From positions 28,241,755-28,305,754 of the forward strand of contig CM044958.1 in NCBI GenBank assembly GCA_024516035.1: DNA of 64,000 nucleotides, read 5' to 3'. The notes below the pieces were generated by a model. That model worked only from the letters and a program-made list of their open reading frames with translations. It did no database searches and was not told the origin of the DNA. Position numbers and translations under genes: made by a program. The stretch is from Bactericera cockerelli. Lineage: Eukaryota; Arthropoda; Insecta; Hemiptera; Triozidae. Positions 33,758-45,600 of the stretch are shown here, one piece after another (the stretch's first letter is position 1; each line of letters starts with the position of its first letter).

Positions 33758-35601
33758 CTATATCTATAATAGAATGTCTGTCTGTATGTGTAAATGTGTG
33801 TGTGTTTGTGTAAGTATGAATGTATGTCCTGGGCGAGCCTCAGTTTAAGGACTGGTCATAGGTAGCGGATAATGGATGTTCCATCATCTGATGGACAGCT
33901 GCGAATAATCAATAAGTAGTACCGGACCGAGGCGGGGTGTTGTTACTGGGTTCTGTCGTACAACATGCCGAACCCACACAATAGCAGCACCTGACAATGT
34001 GATAGGTCGACCTATAGGTATAGCCTAGTAGATATTAAAACAAATCACCGCGGAAAATTCTCTCCAAAAATCCTGGAGAGAGGCAACGCCGGACACGATG
34101 GACGCCACTAAATCATGTGAATGTTCTTTATACAAATCTAAACCGTTTGACCGAGAAACTTGAAATTTTGCACATAGGTTCTTTTGGCTCAGGAAATACT
34201 TCTAGGCTAGATTATATCTCTCTAGGGTTAAGCTACACGGAGTAAGGGAGACACAAAAAATACTCACGTTTTTCGAAATAAATTTCTCGAAATTTGTCGT
34301 GACGACAACTCAAAGCGAGAAAGTTTGAGGCAAGGGTTCAATCTTTTCATTTGACATGTTTTCCTAAATGACATATTTTTTTTTAATTTTATTGTGGCGA
34401 CCTAACAACACAAAGCGAGAAAGTTTTTTAGGTTGTACCTTCTTTTACTTGAGATTTCTATCGCGAAATTCTGTTGAGCCGTTTTTGAGTGACGCCGAGT
34501 GAGGACAAGAAATGGATGGGTGACACAAAAAATATTCACGTTTTTCGACTGAAATGACATTTTGTGTGTGAAGTGTGGTATGTGTGTTTGATGGGCTGGC
34601 GAAGCGGCGGGTGTAACCCAATCCGTTAGTTCTACATAAAATACGTCTTGGGCTTACTGCTAGACTAATGAGACTCATTAGTTTTAGTGGGACAGTATAA
34701 ATAAGGCAATAATATTATAGTTCTCTATTTTTTCTGTGTATATTCCAACAATTTTGTGGCTCTGTTAATAAAACTTGATAGAATTTGGTTAATAATAAGT
34801 TAATAACAATACATTGGATAAATTGATATTTCCAAAATAATAATAAATGATCATATTTATTTATATTAATACAAATATGTTTTATACTATAGTATAAGTA
34901 CTGATTGATATACATAAATAGCATTTTTATTTTATTTATTTTAACTATCATTATTTTCTATTAATAATGAAAGTTCCGATGAAAGTCCCTAAAAATATGG
35001 TTGTTATATATCACATATTAAACATTAAAATATAATGGAATGCAAAATGCGAATGTATTTTTTTAAATTTAATTTCATTGATGAATGAACAGCATTTAAA
35101 AATCAAAAAATAAAAAAAGAAGAAGATAGGTAATATAGTTCCCAGGAATGTATTAAAACTCGAGTATACAAAAATCTCACTCAGGTAAGCAGAACTTTTT
35201 GTGTAACCGTTCTTTTAGAGGTTACAGAAGTAAGTCCTTGGTTTAAAATTCTGAGAGATTTTACAAAATAGAAGTGGACGGAAATAAAGCCGAAAATGAA
35301 GAAGACACCAACAAGTCTGTAAGTGGTAGAAAAAAAGAAAAAAATGTGGCCTTTTTCTATGATATCAAAATAGGAACTTCTTTAAGAGAACAAGAATCAA
35401 TAGAATATACTCTTTTGTTGTTGAATGGGAACAAAATATGAAGAAGGGTGAGGAATAGAAAATAACAGAACCATACTGGTAGAGGATTGACCGAGTTAAG
35501 GAACGCTGGTTCAACCTACCAGGAGGGAAAAAGGTAAAATTACTCAGTCCAATTTTATTTATTTTTTGCTTAGAGAGATCCTCTTAAAACAATAGTTACT
35601 T
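33758..35601. other. Repeat-derived and unassigned intergenic sequence
   Basis: 33758-34660 has the look of a dispersed element (GTCTGTCTGTATGTGTAAATG, two AAAGCGAGAAAGTTT strings at ~34312 and ~34400, two ACACAAAAAATA(C/T)TCACGTT strings at ~34252 and ~34524). 34660-35601 is AT-rich without assigned features. Confidence 0.4.
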
Positions 35602-36273
35602 TCATAACTGAACCTGATTTTTATCTTGAGGTCTTATTACCAACTCGTTGTATCCCGTGCTTGAGTCAAACTCTCGTTTAAATTGAACGTCATCTAGATA
35701 GCCTATGACAATCTCTGCTGTGGTTTGAACTATAGAGTCGCCCATCAGATGACCTCCTACCACTTGACCCTTGCTGTCAGACAATGTCAAATGCAGATGA
35801 GAGCCATCAGCGCTCAGAGTACCCACCAAAGAGGTGATTTCAAAGTTCTGATCCAAGGATTTGATCTGAAATTGAGAATAGGGCACAATACATGGATTGG
35901 ATTCAAGCAATTTGTTAAAATAACCTAATCTCAACAGAAAGTAAACTCTTTATTGTCATGAATAACCTTATTTGTAAAAATAAAAGAAGCCAATGTTACT
36001 GCTGGGGTCATGGGACTGACTTTCCAGTCTTCTCCAAAGGTATAAATAAGATGTCATATAACTAGAAGATAATGTGTTTACCTCATGATCTCCATTCTGC
36101 TGGGTAGCGAACCTTAGAGTCACTCGAGACACACTTCCTACACATGATATAATAAACCCAGCTTTAATTTGATTATCTTTAACAAAGGCTTGAAGACTAA
36201 GTTTCAGGTCATCTCCCTGCACTAGACGTACACAATGAACTTTCATATTACTACCAGTACATAAAATGGACAT
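35602..36273 (-). CDS. PPC/DUF296-domain protein (2 exons)
   Basis: Exons 36082-36273 and 35602-35865 (TGA), phase-0 GT-AG intron, 151 residues: one complete PPC (plants and prokaryotes conserved) domain with nothing else. Visible family signatures are RLVQGDDLKLSLQAF, the core IKAGFIISCVGSVSRVTLRFA, and in exon 2 GHLMGD followed by VQTTAEIVIG. In bacteria and archaea stand-alone members are small trimeric proteins of unclear role; arthropod homologues are often database-labelled GlmU-like, which I would not trust as a function. A second in-frame ATG (MKVHCVRL, 36246) could be the real start. It lies 0.4 kb downstream of the WDR11 stop, same strand. No nuclear AT-hook, signal peptide or membrane segment is seen. 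Confidence 0.88.
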
Positions 36274-36664
36274 TGCTTTTTGTTAGTCTGATGAAAATTC
36301 TGAAATATTACGATAGAACTCAGCACAGGACAAACTTGAATTCTTGAAACCAAGGCAAAATACATCAACACAGCCTGTTTTGATCACAAGTACAGAAAAC
36401 ATTTTGAGGTTAGGTTTTGTTGGATGGAAATCTTAATCAGCTGATTGAAAAGGTAGAATATTGAAGTAGATTGACCCCCTACCTTTTCAATTCAAATTAA
36501 AGAATAAGTTTTTGTTTAAGGAGCAACAAGAATGCTTTTCTGCATGATGTGTTTCATAATCAGAGCACAGTTCTCAATCAAGTATAACTTTCTTTTTCCA
36601 ATATGTGACATAGAATAATTACTTACAAGATAAGAAACACCCGGTATCGACCTTGCTCTTAGGA

Positions 36665-39600
36665 CTAGGATGGGAACAAAAAGTTCACTACATCTACATC
36701 ACAGGATTTGAATAGCTCTGTCAGCGCTGCACGCAACTTTTCCTTCAATTCAACACTGACGTGGATATTCATGCTGTCGCAAAGGTTAAATATCAGCCAG
36801 GCTATGATGCTTTCATTCTTTTCTAGCAGAATTTCCATGCCAGCCTCATACTGACCCAGGGAGATATGCGCTAGAAGAGCAGAATACTGGAAATAGAATT
36901 ACAAAAAATACAAGTTAGTATAAACTGAGAGTGGAAGGCGAAATACATTTAACATTTTATTTACTTTTCTTGATTCTGAACAACAATTATAAATTCTTCC
37001 CACCCCTCAACTTTGTTTCCGATACATATTATGGAAAATGAACTCACGCGTCGTGTCAGAAGTACTGGTAATGGGATACTTGCAAATGGGGGGAAAAATT
37101 GAAAAAATAGTGAATGACTGATTGTATAGTAAATATACCAGAAAAAAGCATTTCGACCATCAAAACAACAAAAAACCAACGCGAAAGACCTTTAAAAGCC
37201 TTTTAAACTTGTCGAATCAGAAAAAAGCGGATACGTCGTGACAGTGGATTTGTGACGTCATATTTATCTAGTAGGATTTTTCCGTCTACACGTACGTTCT
37301 TATGGGTCTTTTTTCTACCACGTATTTCATCGTGTTCTGGGCTTCGGTCTTCTTTATCGCTCATAATAAATTCGCTTTGAAATTTTGTCTAGAATCGTTT
37401 CATTATTCAGAACTGACAAAAAAGTTATTTTAAACTTTTACTGTTTGGCGTAATATTTAATAAGGTTCTCCCTCCTGGGCTGGGAAAAGAAAACCATAAA
37501 AATCCTTACGATGAACTTTTTCGATAGTCCATTAAAAAAAGATAGCTTGTTCAATACACTAGTTTCTCCTGAAACATTCATACCTACCTATAGTTAATCT
37601 ACGTCGAACATTGGGATGACATGGATTATTGGCCATATTGGCTTTTGTTGTACTCTTGTACAAGGCTCTCTTTATTTTGAAGAACCGCCAAGAGTTTATC
37701 AATTATTTAATTCCCACTGGTGGCAGCACCATACAGTGTTGTTCTTTTTGGCGCGGTGTCTTTGTAAAAAAGAACAACAACCAACAAGTTAAAAATGCTT
37801 TTTCTGTTTCCACTTTGTCAGTAATAAATGATTCAGATAAATTGTTATCCATAACTATTGTGTTTTATTTTAAATTAAAGGAATTAGTTCCCAAGTTATT
37901 ACAGCTTTTAATTCATTAGCTATCGATGTTCTGTTGGCTTTTATGCCTTTCATAAGGTTGATGTGCGTAAATGGGGATTTTATCTAGTGACAGGTGACCC
38001 TCCAAAGAACTTACCCAGTCTCCAGAACTATTCAAATGCGCTGGCCACTTCCTCAGCACATCTGCTATTTCCGGAGTAGACAGAATGGATTTTGAGAGCC
38101 AAACTGCATCATACCACAGGCCGTAAGAGATGAGATATTTGCACGCGTCAAGACCTTTGTTGATAAGACAGAGAAGTTGAACCCCTGTGGAAGTGAAATA
38201 CAATTAAAATTTTAGTAAGTGGTTCGAAAAATTAGTAATTTCTTAAAGAGAGTTCTTATCATGCAATACACTTCATGGTTTCAAAAACTGTTTTTAAGAG
38301 GCTAACATATAAACAATGATAGTGCATCAGAAAAGGTCATAATACGCCAACCTACCTTCCCATATTCTTTCATGGGCTATCAAGTTCGTAGCAACTAATT
38401 TGATGGTGGATAGAGCAGCCCCAGTTGACTGGATGGTGGAAACTAAACAAGCTCTGAAAATAAAGTGAAAGAGACAATAAATTTACAAAGTAACATACTA
38501 CGAGGATTAAGAATTTCTTCGGTATTTCGGACCCTCAAGCTTCGGAAGAAATATATTAAAAAAAAAAAAATGATAGAAGGGCCTAACTTGTTAATGGATA
38601 GTTTGGGCATAACTGACAATATTCTTTTTTTCTAGCGAAAAATCAAACAAAACAAACAATTTTCTATTCGTATACACAATTGAAAAAAATGTGTGTTTAT
38701 TGCTCATAACAAAAACATTGCTACGAAATAATGACAATAATAAAGCTTTGACATTGAAATGGGAAGATCTGTTTTTCAATCAACATAATTTATGAAAGAA
38801 TTGGATGGTCCTATGGCTGTTATTTTCTAAATTTCTTGTTGGACTTGTAGGAGTGCCGTTAACGGAATGACGGCGCCAACTTGGGACAGCAAATTCTCGA
38901 CTTGGCCAACAAAGTGGTTACTTGTAACACCCATCATAGAATAGAATAGAATAGAATATACGTTGTTTATACTGCCGAGGTAAGACTGAAAAGTCCCTTT
39001 ACTCCAGCAGTCAAACAGGTCTTTATTTATTTATTTATTTATTTATTAAATTGACGGATATATCCATTTTACATGTTCCCTAATAAAATAAACTTAACTA
39101 AGAATAACAAAAGCTATCCTAAAATGCTAACGATACTTAAAGATAATGAAAGATAAAAACAGCCTAACAATACTGAAAGATAATGACAGATAAAAACAGC
39201 CTAACAATAATAAAGGCAAGACTTATCAAAACAATGGTAAAGCTAAGAGTGCAACGAAAACAGGTTTAATAGTTTGGATTTAATAGAATCAGGAGACTCA
39301 TTAAAGATATCAATATTGATAGGTTCATTGGAGAGCTTGTTGGTGAGACACATCATTCGGTTGATGGGATTATTAGCTCCAATATTTGTTTTAAAACTAT
39401 GCGGAACAAATATATCCTGATTTCTTGTAACACGTCTTCTAACTTTGAAATTCAATTCATTTAAGAGACTTGGTGAATCAATCTTTCCACTCAAAAGTTT
39501 TAGGATAAATACAATATCTGCAACATCACGTCTGTGAGAAAGTGATCTAAGTCCACTAAAGTCATAGATTTCAGAATAATCATGATTCATTATAGTGATT

Positions 39601-42600
39601 CTTTCTTTATAAGCAAGGATTCTCAAGAATTTCTTCTGAACTTTCTCTAGTAATGTAATATGTTCCTTGCAAAAAGGTGACCATAGGGACGAACAGTATT
39701 CTAAGGACGAGCGGACAATTGAACAGTACAACGCTTTCATTGTTTTTGGTGACTTAAAATCTTTAGTGTTCCGTTGAAGAAAGCCTAAGTTTTGAAATGC
39801 TTTGTTTTTAATATTAAGATAGTGATTGTTAAATTTCAAATCGGAAGAGATTGTGACACCAAGATCTTTGATATAGTTAACTCTTGAAAGATTCTCACCG
39901 CAAAGAGTATAATTTAAAATTAAGGGGGTTCTTTTTCGATTGAATGAGATAACGTGACACTTTTTGACATTCAAAACCATTCTGTTTTCGTCACACCACT
40001 CAGAAATGTTATCAAGAGCACGCTGCAATGCAAAACCATCATCCAAATCATCAACACGAAGTGCTAAACGTAAATCATCAGCAAATAAAAGGGGAAAAAA
40101 AAATATATATATAAGATCGGATATAAAATATATAAGATCATGTGGAGATTAGCCTATTTATTCAAACTAATCAGGACCTGTCAGTAATTCCTAATCAGCT
40201 AGCTTGTTGATGCATTGCTGATTCAGTTCCCCGTCATGTTGGAGAATCTTACTTAATAAGGTTCAAGTGATAAGAATACGAAAAAATACGAAGCTCTGAC
40301 ACAACAGTACTGTTTCTATGGCTTGGCTGTCGAAATACTGGGACCATTTTCTCGGCAGTTCAAGTCTTTGGTAATTGTAATTTCAGATAAGTTACAACGC
40401 ACATGTGGTGATACCAGGGCCGGGGCATTCTTACGCCAACGACTGTCATTGGCAGTCCAGCGTGGAAATGCCTCGAGCCTGGTAGGCACCACGTGTCGGG
40501 AGAAAAACGATGACATGTTTGTTGTATAAAGCTTCAGAGGAAAAAAAAAAAAAAAAATAAATCTTACTTAATAGCGTCCGTGTAGTAGTCTCCATTACTA
40601 ATGTCAGTTTCCAGCAAGAGCTGGACGGCTCTGTCCGTCTCTCCCAGTAGAATCAGTCGCTGTATGACTGACTGCTTGTGCTTGTAGTCGCGGCGCTTTG
40701 ATTCGTGCAGCAGTGTCCGGTCTAATTCTAATTTCTGAAACACAAACAAAACCATTACCTATCATTCTCAACAAACAAAAAAAATTTCAATACGTAAATA
40801 AAATCAAAACAAAAGGTGTTTTTTTTATGATTCCCAAGAAAATTTAAAAATAACAAGAATAGGTAACTAAAGCTTTCACAGTTGTTAGTTATAAAGCTAA
40901 AGATAACAACACTAGGGATTGTTACACTGTTACAAAACTGCCAGTGAATGGATAATTCGATAGCACTATGCAATACTTGCTCCAGACAAATCAGTCGAGT
41001 TCTCCATTAGGCTTCATGAGGCATCAGCCAATACTCAATTAAGTTTTGAGAGCATTTGCTTTCCCTTGAAGGCAGAAGCTTTTTCTTCATTGGGAATAAA
41101 TGGTACATGAATATTCATAAAGCTGACCTTTTCCTTTTATTATTAGCTCCTCTAGACTTGGGGCAATTGTTTGTGAGCAAAAGCAAATGATTGCGAATAC
41201 GAAAAAGAACAATTGCTTTTTCTTTTCCTTCAACCCTTTGGTTTTACTTCTTTCTTTTCCTCACGAGCAATTGCTTTTTTTATGAATACGGCCCATACGG
41301 CCCAATGACTGATTTCTTATTTAAATGAAAACAACTTTTTCTAAAACGACTCGTTTTAGTTGACTCAAACTAGGAATAGTCAACTCAAACTGGATAAGCA
41401 CTTGAACTGTAACTATGTATTTTTCATATGAACTAAAACCTCGAATATTTCAAAGTAGTATCAAACTTATCAGTCACCGTGGCCGAGTGAGTTAGCGCAA
41501 TAGACATTGCACGCACGGTGACCTGGGTTCGATCGTAAGCGGGGCAGGAATTTTGCTAAAAGATATTAATTTAATAGAATTTGAAAAGTGAAGGAGGCTC
41601 TTCATAATGCTGCGCTACCCACAAAAATTGTGAATAGGCCTTGTGCTTCACCACAATTAAATCATACATACATACATAGTATCAAACTTATCACAAACTA
41701 ATGTAATATTTTACCTGAAAGTGGTAATGGTCTAGGAATACGTCGTAGCTAGTATCAAGGGGAGGTATGGATGGGTGAAAGTTTATTCTCCTGTTAGTAA
41801 GATTAAACTGCTTAGAGATGTCATCAAATCTGGGAAAAGAGCGGAAAATTAATTACTAAATAAATAAACACAGGATTTTTTTTTATATATCTACTTAAAT
41901 AAAGTTTAATACACAATTGATTTCAACCAACTATCTTACTTTGAGCATCATAATTATTATTTTTCTCACAAGGTTTACAAGACGGCTAGATTAAATTTAG
42001 TATTCCTTCGTATAAATATATTAAAAAAATAGACCATGTTCCTAAATACCCAATAAGTAGTTAAGTTAGTAAATCGGTAGGAGGACGATGGTTCGAGTAC
42101 CAATCACGGTGCATTTCAATAAAGCTAATGATGACGCCAAAAAAACAACAAAGTTAGACAACTGTTTTGTCGACTATTTATTCAAGTGATATAGAGTAAC
42201 GTTTCACTGATTCAGGTGGCCTATCTATCTAAAAAAAAAAAAAAAAAAAAAAAAAACGAGCAAAAGAAATGCTCTGTCTGGGCAAAGAGGAATCCTTACT
42301 GGCTTTTTAACAGGCCACTGTAGCCTCAACTCCGTCTGAACAAATGGACATTGCTCAAGACCTAAAATGCAGTCTCTGTAAAGAGGCCCCAGAGACAGCA
42401 AAACACATTCTCTGTGAATGTGGAGCAGCCTCTCACGCTCGACTGAAACACTTCTCAAGGCTGATTCTAACACTTAAAGAAGTAACCGAAATCAGTCCTA
42501 AAAGAATCTTAAGCTACATCAATAGCTTTGATCTCTTTTACAGTTACAGGGGCATGTCACAAAAGATCTATCTCACAAAGAATTGGGTGGAAGAGATTGC

Positions 42601-45600
42601 CACAGGCAATAACCCCGCCCTTTAGGTAGGACATTTCTCTCTTTTTTTTCCTTCTTGTATATTTGTTTAATCTTTTTGTTTTTCTTTATATTTCATTGTG
42701 TTCTACTGTATATATTATATTTTTTGTTCTACCTAATAAAGCTTAAAAAAAGGGCTTTCGTAGCCGACAGCCCTGCTTATACCAATACCAATACCAAACG
42801 TTTCACTGATTCAGGTGGCCTACCTATCTAAAACAAAATCAAGAGAGAAAAGAATGAAACTGCTTGATAAATAATTACCCTGCACTATTCTCCTTGGCAT
42901 GCACGCTCGTGTAATACTTGAGCAGGCACATGAGCCGGTACAGCTTGTCGTCCCCCAGTACTGCACACACGGCACAGTACCTATCCACTAGCTCCAGCCC
43001 ATCCAGCACGCCATCCGACATCAGGTCTGCCAGCTTATCTCTCAGGTGGCTCGTGTCCATGTTCCCCATGAGAGAATCCAGAGGAACATTCTTGAAGACA
43101 TTCTCGACGGAGAGGTAGAGTAAAAGAGAGTCGAAATTTTTCTTCAAGAGTAGAGGGAAAAAAAGGGTAGGCTCCGCGAAGGCATAGCGGTGAATAGGAG
43201 AGGTAGAGCTGGTGAGGCTCCTATCCAGAACAAGTATGGTTCCGTCTTCTGTGACTATGATCGGGTGGTCACTACTTGCCCAGTCTATATCTACAATCTT
43301 GAGAACATCCCGCGGACATTTCAGTTGGGGCTGAGTTTCCGAAGTGCCGAGTTTATCCTGCAACACATTTTTCAAATAATTATATCGCCTTATTTATAGT
43401 GCCCGATTAAGACTTCTGAAGTCCCATTATTCCAGCAGTAAGCCCAAGACGTATTATTATGTGGTAAAAATCCCAAATGGGAGGATAACTCATCATGTCC
43501 CGGTTGGGTTTTGAACCCACGACCTCTGGAATCTCTCGATTCACAGAGTGCCGCCTTTACCATTGAGATACCGGGACAAATCACTTCGTAACGGATAATT
43601 GCTTTTATAACAATCATTGATAAGTTCAATGGGATTCTACATAGGATGTAAAATTGTATATGACCATATTTCCAGGGCTTAGGGTTTGAATCCAGTGTGT
43701 GTTGAATTAGCTAAAATACCGATGCGTAATATCTCATGTATCTAAACATAAAATGACAACAACAACAATAAAAATCCTCCTCCTTTACGTCATAAAGTTT
43801 TGGAACATACTCCTTAAAATGTTACTCCATGAAATCATTCAGCCAATGTTTTGGTCATATACAGTGTGTAGTTGTGTACACTAGAGGGTGAATTTAAATC
43901 CCGACCATTAAGTCCGCTTTACTTTTTTTTCTGCTTATTGCAAGTTAAGATATTTTGCATGGTTCGAAAGATTAATAAAATTTGCCTTCAGATTACAACA
44001 TTTCCAAAGGTATAAAAATCTCATCTGAGCGTATTTCTAGAGCGTTTTTCAAAAATTGATACTAAACGGAGGCTGAACTTTTAATTTTTTGTGAAAAATA
44101 TCCAAAAAATAAAGCATTTCCGACGGATCATTAGAATAGAATATTTTTTATTGCAATCGACGAGTTCTATTAGCCCTAGGATTTCGGTCACGGAATTTAC
44201 ATTCACCTTGGCTGCAACATTAGTTTGGTCGGTCGTGTAAGGTTGCACTGGTAGTCAGGTGGTTAACGCTTCGAATCCCACTCAGTGCATGAATTTTTCC
44301 TCATTCTTTTGAGTTTGTGACCACACAATAATAAGACTGAGGGATAGGTGGTAGAAAATGCTTTGAGCATTAACCTCACCTGGTGGTTACCTTCCACTAA
44401 AGAGTGTTATTATAATTATTACTAGCGGGCCGAGGCATGGCCGTAAAGCAAAAAATCCTTTTTCGCCAATGGCAGGTGTTGTAGTGGGAATTTCAAAAAA
44501 TCCCGTCTTATTGCACATCTAGACTATAAGACAAAGCTACGTACCAAATTTCAGCTTCCTAGGACTTACCAGTTCAGAAAAACAGTGATGAATCAGTGAG
44601 TGAGTCAGTCAGTCAGTGAGTGAAACTCTCTTTTATAAGTATAGATAAGACTGTAAGATGAACAATCGGCATGTTCCAGCACCCACCTCATTCAAATCAA
44701 TCACATCCACTCCATCGGAAAACAACACCAGCAATCTCAGATTGTCCTTGCCCGGGGCAAACTTCATCTTACGAATCCAGCGCCGTCCCAAATCTTTGAC
44801 CCGCGACTTCTTGGCTTTCAAGTCCCACACGTGGAGCATGCCGTCCAAGTGAGCCTGGACGATGTGATTGTTCTTCAGAGCCAGATAACTCACGCGCCGT
44901 GCGCTCTCCTGAAATAGAATTTTATTTTATTAAAAATATAGATCCAAGAACAAGATGGTGGAAACAAGTAACAAATGGTTCTCTAGAGCCAGATAACTCA
45001 CGCGCCGTGCGCTCTCCTGAAATAGAATTTTATTTTATTAAAAATATAGATCCAAGAACAAGATGGTGGAAACAAGTAACAAATGGTTCTCTAGAGCCAG
45101 ATAACTCACGCGCCGTGCGCTCTCCTGAAATAGAATTTTAATTTAGTAAAAATATAGATCCAAGAACAAGATGGTGGAAACAAGTAACAAATGGTTCTCT
45201 AGAGCCAGATAACTCACGCGCCGTGCGCTCTCCTGGAATAGAATTTTATTTTGGTAAAAATATAGAACAAGAACAAAATATAGATCCAAGTAACAAATGG
45301 TATGCGTATGCAAAACATGAATTTAGAAGAGATTATGCACAAGACAGATTCCAATGATAGATTTACAACAACAACAACGACAAATGTAATCAAACCCTAT
45401 TATACACAATGAAATTGGCTAATAGCACATCATGTTTACGAATTAATCAGTCTGTTAGACTGTTATTGACTATACAATCTGTATAGTCTATACACTATAC
45501 AATCTGTAAAGACTATACAAATAGTTAGATAAAGCAGTAGAAGTGAGCAAGCAAATGTGGTGTTTAGCTTCTTATCGCATCTTCTCCCCTCACTTTGGCT

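Noticed and set aside
41470..41550. Possible tRNA gene (GGCCGAGTGAGTTAGCGC ... GGTTCGATCG)
   Set aside because: Has A and B boxes but no clean cloverleaf, and the same head with the same body recurs in several places: SINE E.
42225..42473. 82-codon minus-strand ORF
   Set aside because: Antisense shadow of the LINE 3' end at 42262-42750.
44899..45141. 80-codon plus-strand open frame
   Set aside because: It is the 108-base array read through; a period divisible by three keeps any frame open. No independent gene.
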